This document shows, piece after piece, positions 28,125 to 37,131 of a DNA stretch of 64,000 bases. Source of the DNA: Pseudomonas sp. LRP2-20 (lineage in GTDB: Bacteria > Pseudomonadota > Gammaproteobacteria > Pseudomonadales > Pseudomonadaceae). Position 1 is the first letter of the stretch, and every line of letters begins with the position of its first letter. Below the pieces are notes generated by a model. The model was given only the letters and a program-made list of their open reading frames with translations, ran no database searches and had not been told where the DNA came from. The DNA is taken from NCBI RefSeq assembly GCF_024349685.1, contig NZ_AP025944.1, positions 5,090,001 to 5,154,000 of the forward strand, written 5' to 3'. A program made the position numbers and the translations under genes.

Positions 28125-28937
28125 ATGCCCACCGTCCTGATCACCGGTTGTTCCAGCGGCATCGGCCGCGCCCTGGCCGACGCCTTTCGCGATGCCGGCT
28201 ACCAAGTGTGGGCAACCGCCCGCAAGCCAGAGGACGTCGAGCGGCTGCATGCCGCCGGCTTCAGCGCCCGGCAACTGGATGTAAACGACAGCGAGGCCCT
28301 GGCGCGCCTGGCCGAGGAACTGGTAACCCTCGACATCCTCATCAACAACGCCGGCTACGGCGCCATGGGCCCGCTGCTCGACGGTGGCGTCGACGCCCTG
28401 CGCCAGCAGTTCGAAACCAACGTGTTCGCCGTGGTTGGCGTGACCCGTGCCCTGTTCCCGCTGCTGCGTCGCTCGCGTGGCTTGGTGGTGAACATCGGCA
28501 GCGTCTCGGGCGTGCTGGTCACCCCGTTCGCCGGGGCCTACTGTGCGTCCAAGGCCGCCGTGCATGCGCTGAGCGATGCCCTGCGCCTGGAGTTGGCGCC
28601 ATTCGGTGTCCAGGTGATGGAAGTGCAGCCAGGGGCAATTGCCTCGCAATTCGCCAGCAATGCCCAGCGCCAGGCCGACCAGGTGCTGGCGGCGGATTCG
28701 GCGTGGTGGCCGCTGCGCGAGCATGTGCAGGCGCGGGCGCGGGCGTCGCAGGACAAGCCGACTTCAGCGGCTGAATTTGCCCAGGGAGTGTTGGCGGCAG
28801 TTGGCAAGTCACCTGTGCCGGGTGTGGTGCGGTTGGGCAATGGCAGCACGGCGCTGCCGCTGATGGCCCGCTTGCTGCCGCGACGGCTGCTGGACTGGGC
28901 CTTGCGCAAGCGCTTCGGGCTACTGCGCCCCCTTTGA
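28125..28937 (+). CDS. Short-chain dehydrogenase/reductase (SDR family)
   Basis: The 270-residue classical SDR has the cofactor motif TGCSSGIG at residues 7-14, NNAGYGAMGP, and the catalytic Ser/Tyr/Lys in NIGSVSG and AYCASKAA. Arg in ATARKPEDVERL after the second strand suggests NADP(H) preference. The C-terminal basic tail (LLPRRLLDWALRKRFG) resembles membrane-associated 17-beta-type or retinol-type SDRs. The ATG at 28125 gives a normal N-terminus; the open frame upstream runs through the REP pair and is not coding. Substrate unknown. Confidence 0.88.
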   Translation: MPTVLITGCSSGIGRALADAFRDAGYQVWATARKPEDVERLHAAGFSARQLDVNDSEALARLAEELVTLDILINNAGYGAMGPLLDGGVDALRQQFETNVFAVVGVTRALFPLLRRSRGLVVNIGSVSGVLVTPFAGAYCASKAAVHALSDALRLELAPFGVQVMEVQPGAIASQFASNAQRQADQVLAADSAWWPLREHVQARARASQDKPTSAAEFAQGVLAAVGKSPVPGVVRLGNGSTALPLMARLLPRRLLDWALRKRFGLLRPL

Positions 28938-28947
28938 CATCGGAGTC

Positions 28948-29028
28948 GGCCTCTTCGCGGGCAAGCCCGCTCCCACAGGATCTGCGCAGTCCAATCTGTG
29001 GGAGCGGGCTTGCCCGCGAAGGGGCCGG
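28948..29028. repeat. Inverted REP pair between convergent SDR genes
   Basis: CGGCCTCTTCGCGGGCAAGC faces its inverted copy ending GCGAAGGGGCCGG across a spacer of about 17 bp. It fills the gap between the 3' ends of two converging genes, a usual REP position. Confidence 0.9.
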
Positions 29029-29044
29029 TACAGGCAGCTACCGG

Positions 29045-29839
29045 TCAGGCGATGGAGCGCAACACCCCGCCATCCACCCGCAGGGCAGCCCCGGTAGTCG
29101 CGCTGGCCTGCACGGATGCCAGGTAAACCACCATGTTGGCCACCTCCTCCACCGTCGCCAGCCGCTTGATCAGCGAAGTCGGCCGGTGCTCGGCGAGGAA
29201 GTTGGCCTCCAGCTCATCGGTGCCAACACCCTGCTCCTGCGCCAGCTTGGCAAAGAAGTCGCCCACGCCTTCCGAGCGGGTCGGCCCCGGCAGCACCGAA
29301 TTCACCGTCACCCCGGTTCCGGCCAAGGTCTCGGCCAGACCACGGGACACTGCCAGCAATGCCGTCTTGGTCATGCCGTAATGAATCATCTCGGTCGGGA
29401 TCTGCAACGCCGACTCGCTGGACAGGAAGATCACCCGCCCCCACTTGCGCTGCGCCATGCCCTGGGCGTAGTGGCGCGACAGGCGCACGGCGCTGAGCAC
29501 GTTGACATCAAAGAAGCGTTGCCAGTCGGCATCGTCGATCTCGAAGAACGGCTTGGGTTCGAAGATGCCGAGGTTGTTGACCAGGATATCGGTGTGCGGC
29601 ACCTGGTCAAACAGCTTCTGCGCGCCCTCCTGGGTGCTCAGGTCGGCGGCGATGCCAATGATGCGCGCTTGCGGCAGACGCTCGCGCACGGCCTTGAGGG
29701 CGTCATCGACACGGGCCTGGGTACGGCCGTTGAGGACCACTTCGGCGCCCGCCTCGGCCAGGCCGATGGCGATGGCCAGGCCGATACCCGCCGTGGAGCC
29801 GCTGACGATAGCGCGCTTGCCGTTAAGAGAAATGTGCAT
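29045..29839 (-). CDS. Short-chain dehydrogenase/reductase (SDR family oxidoreductase)
   Basis: The 264-residue classical SDR has the cofactor motif SGSTAGIG, the segment LVNNLGIFEP, and the catalytic Ser/Tyr/Lys in FLSSESA and IHYGMTKTA. It is closer to the FabG/3-oxoacyl-ACP reductase-like group than to the neighbouring SDR at 28125. The ATG at 29839 begins MHISLNGKRAIVSG with AGGAGG upstream on the minus strand. It lies 132 bp downstream of the efflux operon with degenerate REP sequence between, so it may or may not be co-transcribed. Substrate unknown. Confidence 0.88.
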   Translation of the reverse strand: MHISLNGKRAIVSGSTAGIGLAIAIGLAEAGAEVVLNGRTQARVDDALKAVRERLPQARIIGIAADLSTQEGAQKLFDQVPHTDILVNNLGIFEPKPFFEIDDADWQRFFDVNVLSAVRLSRHYAQGMAQRKWGRVIFLSSESALQIPTEMIHYGMTKTALLAVSRGLAETLAGTGVTVNSVLPGPTRSEGVGDFFAKLAQEQGVGTDELEANFLAEHRPTSLIKRLATVEEVANMVVYLASVQASATTGAALRVDGGVLRSIA

Positions 29840-29867
29840 CTGTGCCTCCTCATCTGTCTGGGGAATC

Positions 29868-29951
29868 GCAGCGGGCAAGCCCGCTCCCACAGGGACGGCA
29901 CTGCCCTTGAAATCAACGCAATACCTGTGGAGCTGGCTTGCCGGCGATGGG
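29868..29951. repeat. Partly degenerate REP pair
   Basis: The left unit is canonical (GCGGGCAAGCCCGCTCCCAC). The right unit is decayed (CTGTGGAGCTGGCTTGCCGGCG), so the stem is imperfect. It separates the efflux operon from the SDR gene downstream on the minus strand. Confidence 0.75.
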
Positions 29952-29971
29952 CCGCAACGCGGCACTCGTCT

Positions 29972-31423
29972 TTATGCTTTCTTCGCTGGCTGCTCGTCGA
30001 ACGCCTGCCAGCCACCGCCCAACGCCTTGTAAAGGCCGACCAGCGCCTGCGACACTGCCGCCGAACTGTCGATCCATTGCTCTTCGCTGGCCAGCAAGGC
30101 GCTCTGCACACTCAGCACATTGAGAAAGTCCACCGCCCCTTCCACATACTGGCGCTGGGCAGTTTCCAGGGCGATGCGGTTCTGCCGCACGGCCTCGGCC
30201 AAGTGGTCGCGACGCAACTGGCTGGCGTTGTACAGGCGTAGCACATCGTCGATTTCGTGCCAGGCGCCGAGCACCACCTTGCGGTAATTCAGCGCCGCTT
30301 CCTGCTGCTGCGCCTCGCGCAATTCGAGGGTACCCTTGAGCCGCCCACCCTCGAAGATCGGCAGCGACAACTGCGGGCCGAAGGCGAAGCGACGCGAATC
30401 CCAGGCACCGAAATCGGCCAGTTGCATGGCCTGGAAGCCGACGCTGCCGGACAGACGGATGCTTGGATAGAAGTCGGCCTTGGCGACACCAATGCTCGCG
30501 GTGGCAGCATGCAGGCGTGCCTGCGCCTGACGGATGTCCGGGCGCCGCTCGGCCAGTTCGGACGGTAGGCCGATGGCGAAGGTCTGCTGCGGCGCGGGCA
30601 GTTCGCCCCCCGGCAGCAACTCGGCTTGCAGGCTGCGTGGCGGCTCGGCGGCGAGCAGGCTGAGGGCGTTGATCAGGTCATCGCGCCGGGCTTCCAGGCT
30701 TGGCAGGCGCGCTTCGATGGAAGCGACCTGGGCACTGGCTTGGGCCACGTCGAGACGGGTGGCGACGCCTTCTGCCTGACGGTCCTGGGAAAGCTTCAGA
30801 CTGTGCTGGGCGACCTTGAGGTTGTCACGAGTCACGTCCAGGGTGTGTTGCACGGCACGCAGCTGGATGTAGTTGCCGGCGGTTTCCGAAAGCAGCGCCA
30901 GCAATACGCCCCGACGGTCGTTCTCGGCCACCTCCACGGTGGCGTCGGCTGCTTCCACCTGGCGCCGCACCCGGCCCCAGAGGTCCAGCTCCCAGCCGGC
31001 GACCAGGTCGCCCTGCCAGAGGTTGAAGGCCGATTTGCCCGCGTTGCCGGATGGATCGCTCAGGCCTTCTGCGCTGTTGCGGGCGCGGCTGTAACCGACA
31101 TTGGCATCGACCGACGGCGTTTCATCGGCCGCCACTGTGCTGCGCAAGGCCCGGCTTTGCAGCAGGCGTGCACTGGCCATCTGCAGGTCGAGGTTGTTAT
31201 CGGCCACGCGCTGGATCAATGCACTCAGGCGCGCATCGTGAAAGGTTTCCCACCAGCGCAGCTCCAGCGGCTCAGCCTGTGGCTGGCTCGCGGCGGCTTC
31301 ACCTTGCAGCGCTGCCCATTGCTGCGGCGCCTGGCTGGGAGGGCGCTGAAAGTCCGGCCCGAGGGTGCAGCCAGCCATCAACACGGCCAGCAGCAGCGGG
31401 CTCAAGCGTGCGGCAGGTTTCAT
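29972..31423 (-). CDS. RND/EmrAB-type outer-membrane efflux factor (OprM/NodT family lipoprotein)
   Basis: The 483-residue outer-membrane channel subunit carries a lipobox (LLLAVLMAGCTLGPDFQRP) and the two repeated outer-membrane efflux domains with coiled-coil helices (DNNLDLQMASARLLQSRA, RQNRIALETAQRQYVEGAV). The N-terminal GPDFQRPP pattern is typical of NodT-type factors. It overlaps the preceding membrane-fusion gene by ATGA (31420-31423), so the three pump parts are coupled. It forms the exit duct of the tripartite pump; substrates are not known. Confidence 0.93.
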   Translation of the reverse strand: MKPAARLSPLLLAVLMAGCTLGPDFQRPPSQAPQQWAALQGEAAASQPQAEPLELRWWETFHDARLSALIQRVADNNLDLQMASARLLQSRALRSTVAADETPSVDANVGYSRARNSAEGLSDPSGNAGKSAFNLWQGDLVAGWELDLWGRVRRQVEAADATVEVAENDRRGVLLALLSETAGNYIQLRAVQHTLDVTRDNLKVAQHSLKLSQDRQAEGVATRLDVAQASAQVASIEARLPSLEARRDDLINALSLLAAEPPRSLQAELLPGGELPAPQQTFAIGLPSELAERRPDIRQAQARLHAATASIGVAKADFYPSIRLSGSVGFQAMQLADFGAWDSRRFAFGPQLSLPIFEGGRLKGTLELREAQQQEAALNYRKVVLGAWHEIDDVLRLYNASQLRRDHLAEAVRQNRIALETAQRQYVEGAVDFLNVLSVQSALLASEEQWIDSSAAVSQALVGLYKALGGGWQAFDEQPAKKA

Positions 31424-32481
31424 CGGGCGCTCACCTCTTTGCCGGCCAGCTTGTCGCCCTGGGTGTCGATGGTCGCCTCTACCGACATGCCCACGCGCAG
31501 GCGTTCGAGCAGTGGCTGGCCATCATCGAAGACGATCTTCACCGGAATGCGTTGCACCACCTTGGTGAAGTTGCCGGTGGCGTTGTCCGGTTTCACCGCG
31601 GCGAAGGTCACGCCGGTGGCCGGGGCGATGCTCTGGACATGGCCCTTGAGGGTTTCGCCGGAGAAAGTATCGACACTGATGCTCACCGGCTGGCCCGGCT
31701 GCACATGGGTCAGCTGGGTTTCCTGGAAATTGCCGACCACGTAGGCATGCTGCAGCGGCACCACCGAGAGCAGGCGTGCGCCCGGGTTGACGAAGGCGCC
31801 GACGCGCAGTGCACGCTCACCGACCATGCCGTCGACCGGCGCGGTGATGCGGGTGTAGGACAGGTCCAGCTGGGCCTTCTCCAGGCCGGCTTCGGCACGC
31901 TTCAACTGGCCATCGGCACTGGCCACCTGGGCCGTGAGGATGTCCACCTGCTTGCGGGTTGCCACCAGCGCCGCCTGGGCGTTTACCAGCCGCGCGCGGG
32001 CCTGGTCGACCCGGCTGCGCGCCTGCTGGGCGTTCTGCACGGTACCGGCGCCTTGCTCGGCCAGGCGGCTGTAGCGGTTGACCTCATGGTCGGCGAAGGC
32101 GGCTTCAGCCTGGGCCGCCGTTACCGCCGCCTGGGCCTGGGCAATCAGTGCGGCCTGGCGCTCAAGGGTGGCGCGGGCATCGGCGCTCTGTGCCTTGGCC
32201 ACCAGCAGCTGTGCCTGGGCGGCATCCAGCGCGGCCTGGTAGTCACGGTCATCGATGGTCGCCAGCAACTGGCCGGCCTGGACCTGCTGGTTGTCTTCTA
32301 CCAGCACTTCCTTGATGAAGCCGGCGACCTTGGGCGCAACCACGGTGTAGTCGGCGATCACGTAGGCATCGTTGGTGCGCTGGTGGTGGTCGCTGCCGAA
32401 CACCCAGGGGCCGACGATACCGGCCAGCACGGCCACAGCGAGCACCGAGCCGATGAGAATGGTTTTACGGTTGTTGGTCAT
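31420..32481 (-). CDS. HlyD/EmrA family membrane-fusion protein
   Basis: The 353-residue periplasmic adaptor has one N-terminal membrane anchor (KTILIGSVLAVAVLAGIVGPWVF), a biotinyl-lipoyl half motif (VAPKVAGFIKEVLVEDNQQVQAG), a long alpha-hairpin rich in Ala and Gln (about residues 85-195) and a second lipoyl half (YTRITAPVDGMVGERALRVG). This is the EmrA layout. It links the inner-membrane MFS transporter, encoded 27 bp upstream, to the outer-membrane factor downstream. Confidence 0.93.
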   Translation of the reverse strand: MTNNRKTILIGSVLAVAVLAGIVGPWVFGSDHHQRTNDAYVIADYTVVAPKVAGFIKEVLVEDNQQVQAGQLLATIDDRDYQAALDAAQAQLLVAKAQSADARATLERQAALIAQAQAAVTAAQAEAAFADHEVNRYSRLAEQGAGTVQNAQQARSRVDQARARLVNAQAALVATRKQVDILTAQVASADGQLKRAEAGLEKAQLDLSYTRITAPVDGMVGERALRVGAFVNPGARLLSVVPLQHAYVVGNFQETQLTHVQPGQPVSISVDTFSGETLKGHVQSIAPATGVTFAAVKPDNATGNFTKVVQRIPVKIVFDDGQPLLERLRVGMSVEATIDTQGDKLAGKEVSAR

Positions 32482-32508
32482 GTTCAGTGTCTCGAAGTCA
32501 TCCAGGGT

Positions 32509-34050
32509 TCAGGCCACCGCACGCGGCGGATAGACCCGGGTAGGCACGAAAGGAATCAGGCAGATCAGCGCCACGGCGACGCAGGCCATGACCAGGTACA
32601 GGTCGGCCGACGTGAGCACCAGCGCCTGGTCATGGATACGCTTGGCCAGGCCGGCGGCGCTGTCGTCGATCAGCGGGGCGTTGCCCAGGCTGTCCACCAG
32701 ATGGTTGGAATGGAAATGCCGGCGCAGCGTGCCCAAGGCATCCAGCAGACCACCGGCAATCACGGCGGCCAGGCCTTTGACGGTGTTGAACCAGCTGGAG
32801 GCGAACGGGCCCTCCTGCGGGCTCATGCCGTTGGTAGAAAGCATCAGCAGCGGCAACACGGCCATTGGCTGGCCAAATACCTGCAGCAGGTAGAACGGGT
32901 AGAAATCGCCACGGATCCACTCGCTGGTCAGCAGGCTGCTGCCCACGCACGACCCCGCCAGCAAGGCCAAGCCGATGGCCAGTACCCAGCGGCAATCCAC
33001 CGCACGGATATTGCACAGCGCCGCCGTCAGCGGCAGCGCAATCAGCTGCGGCATGGCCACCAGCATCATCAGCGGGCTGGTCTGCGCCGGGCGATAGCCC
33101 TGGATCTGCGCCAGGTACGCCGATGGAATGCTGCCCACACCGGACAACACGATCAGCACCCCGGCCAGGGTCAGCAGGGCGAAGCTGAGGTTGCGCCGCT
33201 GCAGCATGCGCAGCTGGAAGAACGGCAGCGGCTCGGACCATTCGTTGTACATGAACAGCACCAACAGCAGCACGCCACCGCCCAGCAGCCAGCAGATCAG
33301 CGGCGAATCGAACCAGCCCCAGCGGTCACCCAGCGACAGGCCCAGGACGATGCAGCTGATGGCCGGCAGGCCAAGCAACACGCCGCGCCAGTCGAACTGC
33401 TTGAAGCGTTCCAGGCGCAGCGGGTCCTGCGGCAGGCCCCAGCCGACACAGAACATGGCCAGTGCCGAGGGCAGGATGATCTGCCAGAACGCCCATTGCC
33501 AGCCGACGTACTCGGTCCACAGGCCCGCCAGCGGCGTGCCGAGGTTGGGCCCGAAGGTGGCGGTCAGGGCGTAGCAGGCCAAGCCGTAGACCTTGATGCC
33601 AGGTGGCAGGAAACGCAGTGCCACGCTCATCAGCATCGGCGGCAAGGCGCCCGAAGCGAAGCCCTGGAGCACGCGCAACAGCATCAGGCTATGCAGGTTG
33701 GGGGCGAACGGTTGCAGCAGCCCTAGCACGGCGAACAGGCCGATCGCACTCAGGGTGAAGCGGCGCAGGGAGAAGGTGGTGGCCAGCCACGGGGCGAAGG
33801 CCATGGCCGAGACCGACGCGGCGCTGTACACCGCCAGCAGCCAGGCCCCTTCGTCGGCGCCGATGCCCATGGCGCCACGGATGTCGGCCAGGGAAATCTT
33901 GGTCACCGACTCGTTGAGGCCGGCACACAGCACCGCCAGCAGCACACCGAACAGCCCGACCACCACCTGCAGGCCGAACGCCGTCTGCACGGGGGCGGCC
34001 GGCGCGGGGGCGGCGGCAATCGCGGCAGAGGGGGCAGACAGGGAACTCAT
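32509..34050 (-). CDS. DHA2-family MFS drug efflux transporter (EmrB-like)
   Basis: The 513-residue inner-membrane proton antiporter has about 14 helices, as expected for DHA2. The first helix is GLFGVLLAVLCAGLNESV, and the motif C-like stretch GFASGALPPMLM and FGPNLGTPLAGLW are visible. With the EmrA-like and OprM-like genes downstream it forms a complete tripartite exporter. It is the first gene of the operon. A LysR gene on the same strand lies about 240 bp upstream, separated by a REP pair, and is a candidate regulator. Confidence 0.92.
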   Translation of the reverse strand: MSSLSAPSAAIAAAPAPAAPVQTAFGLQVVVGLFGVLLAVLCAGLNESVTKISLADIRGAMGIGADEGAWLLAVYSAASVSAMAFAPWLATTFSLRRFTLSAIGLFAVLGLLQPFAPNLHSLMLLRVLQGFASGALPPMLMSVALRFLPPGIKVYGLACYALTATFGPNLGTPLAGLWTEYVGWQWAFWQIILPSALAMFCVGWGLPQDPLRLERFKQFDWRGVLLGLPAISCIVLGLSLGDRWGWFDSPLICWLLGGGVLLLVLFMYNEWSEPLPFFQLRMLQRRNLSFALLTLAGVLIVLSGVGSIPSAYLAQIQGYRPAQTSPLMMLVAMPQLIALPLTAALCNIRAVDCRWVLAIGLALLAGSCVGSSLLTSEWIRGDFYPFYLLQVFGQPMAVLPLLMLSTNGMSPQEGPFASSWFNTVKGLAAVIAGGLLDALGTLRRHFHSNHLVDSLGNAPLIDDSAAGLAKRIHDQALVLTSADLYLVMACVAVALICLIPFVPTRVYPPRAVA

Positions 34051-34172
34051 GGGCAGACATCTCCAGCAACAAATTTGCGACTGGAGCCAGTCTAAGAAGG
34101 TCGAATGCTGACGAAAACTGACTTCTCGGCAGGTTTAAGTTGCGCCAGGCGCAATCCGACTCAAAACCGAGT

Positions 34173-34266
34173 CGATCTCTTCGCGGGTGAATCCCCTTCC
34201 ACAGGTGCTGAGGTAGCCTCGGGCTTGGCGCTTACCCTGTGGGAGCGGGTTTTCCCGCGAAGAGGC
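34173..34266. repeat. REP pair between the LysR gene and the efflux operon
   Basis: CGATCTCTTCGCGGGTGAATCCCC faces CCCTGTGGGAGCGGGTTTTCCCGCGAAGAGG. The arms are imperfect, with TTTT/GTGA variation in the loop. It lies just past the LysR stop and about 120 bp upstream of the EmrB-like start. Confidence 0.85.
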
Positions 34267-34285
34267 TGCAAGGGCTGAGCAGCAT

Positions 34286-35194
34286 TCACGGGTCGACACT
34301 GCAACAGGCCTTCAAGGTCTGCCGCAGCCAGCGGTGCGCCGGATCGTTGTGAAAACGCGGGTGCCAGGCCTGCAGTACCGTCACCCGCTCCAGCGGTACC
34401 GGGATCTCGAACGAACGCAGCGGCAACCCGAGCTTGTGCACACTGTTGAGGATGTTGGCTGGCATCGGCAGGATCAGGTCGGAATCCGGCAACGAGAACA
34501 GCGCCGAGTGAAAACTCGGGGTAATCAGCGCCACCCGCCGCTGCACCTTGAAATTGGCCAGTTCGACATCGATCGGCCCGTTGGCCCGGCCACGGCGGGA
34601 CACGCTGATCTGTGGATAACTGGCAAAGCTGCTCGGCGTGATCGGCTGGTCGAAGATCGGGTGGTCGCGTCGGGCCAGGCCTACATAGTATGTCTGGAAC
34701 AGGCTCTGCACCTTGATCTCCGGGCCCAGGTCGACGGTCGAGCTGATGATCAGGTCGGTGCGCCCATCGCGCAGCACACTGTCGTCATCGCCACCGGGGC
34801 TTTCCGGCACGAAGCGCAGCACCGTGCGTGGCGCCTGTTCATGCATGCGCCGCAGCAGCTGGGCACCATACAAGGCGATGAACAGGTCATTGGTGCGAAT
34901 ATTGAAAGCGCGATCGAGCCTGGACAAGTCGACTTCATCGGCGCTGCGGAACACTTCACCGGCCTGCTCCACCAGTGCCGCCACCTGCTCGCGCAGGGCC
35001 AGCGCCCGTGGCGTCGGCACCAGGCCACGGCCGGCGCGCACCAGGATCGGATCGCCCAGGGCATCGCGGATACGCCCCAAGGTGCGGCTCATCGCCGCCG
35101 GGCTCAGGTTCATGCGCTGTGCGGCGCCGACCACGCTGCCTTCATCAAGCAAGGCATCGAGAGCGACGAGCAGGTTCATGTCCGGGAGTTGCAT
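34286..35194 (-). CDS. LysR family transcriptional regulator
   Basis: The 302-residue LysR-type regulator has the N-terminal winged helix-turn-helix (MNLLVALDALLDEGSVVGAAQRMNLSPAAMSRTLGRIRDALGD, positions about 5-47) with the variant AAMSRTLGRIRD of the NodD/NahR-like subgroup. The effector-binding domain follows from about residue 90 (NIRTNDLFIALYG). It lies on the same strand upstream of the EmrB-type efflux operon and is its most likely regulator, although the divergent neighbour is the universal stress gene. Inducer unknown. Confidence 0.9.
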   Translation of the reverse strand: MQLPDMNLLVALDALLDEGSVVGAAQRMNLSPAAMSRTLGRIRDALGDPILVRAGRGLVPTPRALALREQVAALVEQAGEVFRSADEVDLSRLDRAFNIRTNDLFIALYGAQLLRRMHEQAPRTVLRFVPESPGGDDDSVLRDGRTDLIISSTVDLGPEIKVQSLFQTYYVGLARRDHPIFDQPITPSSFASYPQISVSRRGRANGPIDVELANFKVQRRVALITPSFHSALFSLPDSDLILPMPANILNSVHKLGLPLRSFEIPVPLERVTVLQAWHPRFHNDPAHRWLRQTLKACCSVDP

Positions 35195-35327
35195 GGCCGT
35201 TTTCCGTTACAGCGGTGGGAAAGGCGATGGTAGCAGGTTGGCGGATTGCACCAGACGCAATGCGCTCGTGCGTGGCGGGGCATTTATTCGCTGGCCGTGT
35301 TCGGCCTTAAATGGAGCATTGGCAAGT

Positions 35328-35425
35328 CCGGCCCTTTCGCGGGGCAAGCCCGCTCCCACAGATACTGCTCGGCCTTTGAGCAGGGTGGATGCTTGTGGGA
35401 GCGGGCTTGCCCCGCGAAAGGGCCA
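35328..35425. repeat. Inverted REP pair upstream of the universal stress gene
   Basis: CGGCCCTTTCGCGGGGCAAGC faces its inverted copy GCTTGCCCCGCGAAAGGGCC around a spacer of about 35 bp. Both arms carry the same extra G (GGGGC), so the two arms have stayed matched to each other rather than to the other REPs. It lies about 40 bp upstream of the next start codon. Confidence 0.9.
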
Positions 35426-35465
35426 GACCTGCAAGCACACGAACCAGCATCAACCAAGGATTCCC

Positions 35466-35912
35466 ATGCCCAGCCCCGTCCTGATCGCCATCGATGCCTC
35501 CCCTGCCGCCAGCGCCCTGATCACCCTCGCCCGCCGCTACTGCCGCCCCGACGAACACGCGTTGCACGTGCTGCTGGCCATCGACTCGACCTTCGCCGTG
35601 CACGACAAGCCCGCGCCCTACACTGCCGAGGAACTGGAGGAATACCCCGCTGCCTGCGAGGAACAACGCCTGGGCGACCGCGCCGTGGCCGAGGCGGTGC
35701 AACTGCTGCAGCAGGCCGGCTTCAGCAGCCAGGGCTGCATGGTCGCCGGGCAGCCGGTCGAGGCGATTGTCGCCAAGGCACAGGAACTGAACTGCGAGCT
35801 GATCATCATGGGCCACCGCCACCTGTCGCGGCTGGGGCGGTTGCTGGACCCCTCGATCAGCGCGAAAGTGATTGATCGGGTTGAGGTGCCTGTGCTGGTC
35901 GGAGCCGCTTGA
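35466..35912 (+). CDS. Universal stress protein (UspA fold)
   Basis: The 148-residue single-domain Usp starts PSPVLIAIDASPAASALITLA and ends VIDRVEVPVLVGAA, as in the family. The nucleotide loop, usually G-2x-G-9x-G(S/T), reads GHRHLSRLGRLLDPSIS; the second and third glycines are not in place, so ATP binding may be weak or lost, as in UspA-type members. It is monocistronic. The ATG at 35466 is chosen from the family N-terminus; the longer open frame upstream is not coding. Confidence 0.87.
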   Translation: MPSPVLIAIDASPAASALITLARRYCRPDEHALHVLLAIDSTFAVHDKPAPYTAEELEEYPAACEEQRLGDRAVAEAVQLLQQAGFSSQGCMVAGQPVEAIVAKAQELNCELIIMGHRHLSRLGRLLDPSISAKVIDRVEVPVLVGAA

Positions 35913-36044
35913 ACCGCTGATCACGCAGGTATTGCGATTGCATTGGTTTTTCAGAAGATGCTGCCGAGCAGCCACCCTGCGGACGATTGGGACCAATTGC
36001 TGCGAGCGTGCGGGCCTGCACAGGTCAGGCCCACGTAGCAGCAT

Positions 36045-36905
36045 TCACTCCTCGCCCGGCTTCACCACCACCGTACAGGTCGTCCCCGCCGCCAGCAGGA
36101 ACCCGTCCGGCACTTCATCGATATGAATCCGCACCGGCACCCGCTGTGCCAGGCGCACCCAGTTGAACGTCGGGTTCACGTCGGCGATCAGCTCGCGGCT
36201 CTGCGGGTTGTCGCGGTCGTAGATGCCGCGCGCGATGCTCTCCACATGCCCCTTGAGGCGCTCGCCGCTCATCATCTGCAGCTCGGCCTGGTCACCCACC
36301 TTCACGTGCGGCAACTTGGTCTCCTCGAAGAAGCCGTACACCCAGAAGGAGTTCTCGTCGACCACCGCCATCACCGCTTCGCCGGTACGCGCATAATCAC
36401 CCTTGTGGATGTTCAGGTTGGTCACGTAACCGTCCACCGTGGCGACGATATGAGTGCGCTTGAGATTCAGCTCGGCCGCCGCCAGTTCAGCCTGGGCCTG
36501 CTGATAGTCGGCCAGGGCGGAGTTGGCAATGTTGCTGGCGTCGTCACGGTTTTCCCTGGAGATCACCAGGTTGTCCATGTCGGCACGGCGCTTGGCGTTG
36601 ACCTTGCGCATCTCCCAGGTGGCCTTGCGCGAGGCGACCAGGGCCTTGGCCTGGTCGACCGCCAGCTGGTAGTGCTCAGGGTCGATCTGGATCAGCAGGT
36701 CGCCCTTCTTCACCCGCTGGTTGTCCTTGACCGGCACGTCCACCACATAGCCAGGCACGTCGGCGGCGACGTTGATGATGTCGGCGCGCACGCGGCCATC
36801 GCGGGTCCACGGCGTGGTCATGTAGTGCAACCACAACTGGCGACCGATCACCACGGCAGCGGCCAGCACCAGCAGGGTGGCGATCAGGCTGAAGAACTTT
36901 TTCAT
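36045..36905 (-). CDS. HlyD family membrane-fusion protein (AaeA-like)
   Basis: The 286-residue periplasmic adaptor has one membrane anchor (MKKFFSLIATLLVLAAAVVIG), then VAADVPGYVVDVPVKDNQRVKKGD and the second lipoyl half THIVATVDGYVTNLNIHKGDYA. The alpha-hairpin is short, as in AaeA of the p-hydroxybenzoate exporter. It is the last gene of a four-gene operon (outer-membrane factor, AaeB-like, DUF1656, AaeA-like). Confidence 0.92.
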   Translation of the reverse strand: MKKFFSLIATLLVLAAAVVIGRQLWLHYMTTPWTRDGRVRADIINVAADVPGYVVDVPVKDNQRVKKGDLLIQIDPEHYQLAVDQAKALVASRKATWEMRKVNAKRRADMDNLVISRENRDDASNIANSALADYQQAQAELAAAELNLKRTHIVATVDGYVTNLNIHKGDYARTGEAVMAVVDENSFWVYGFFEETKLPHVKVGDQAELQMMSGERLKGHVESIARGIYDRDNPQSRELIADVNPTFNWVRLAQRVPVRIHIDEVPDGFLLAAGTTCTVVVKPGEE

Positions 36906-36915
36906 CGAAGGTTTC

Positions 36916-37131
36916 TCACCAGTAGAGCGACAGCGCCAGGGCGCCGAACAGGCAGACGAACAGGCTCAGGCGCAGCAGCGCCGGGTGCCAGAAGAAGCGG
37001 TAGCCATCATGGCTGGCGATGAACCGGTCCAGGCCCCAGGCCAGGCCCAGGGCGAACAGGAACATCAGGGTCATGGTGGGCATGTACACGCCATGGAAGG
37101 CGATCTCACGGGGCATGCTTTCACGGAGCAT
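36916..37131 (-). CDS. DUF1656 small inner-membrane protein (AaeX-like)
   Basis: The 71-residue protein has two hydrophobic helices (YMPTMTLMFLFALGLAWGL and LLRLSLFVCLFGALALSLYW). Proteins of this type always sit between the AaeA- and AaeB-like genes and probably assist the pump in the membrane; the exact role is unknown. The ATG at 37131 overlaps the preceding gene and has AAGGA seven bases upstream. The ATG at 37116 (MPREIAFHG) is an alternative that matches the family N-terminus. Confidence 0.85.
   Translation of the reverse strand: MLRESMPREIAFHGVYMPTMTLMFLFALGLAWGLDRFIASHDGYRFFWHPALLRLSLFVCLFGALALSLYW

Noticed and set aside
31051..33726. Very long open frame (891 codons) on the plus strand opposite the efflux operon
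   Set aside because: It is antisense to three well-recognised genes, has His/Gln/Arg-rich composition typical of the reverse frame of high-GC DNA, and has no domain pattern.
36012..36032. GGGCCTG...CAGGCCC stem near the end of the AaeA-like gene as a terminator
   Set aside because: No T-tract follows on either strand and the loop is large for the stem, so I do not call it a terminator.
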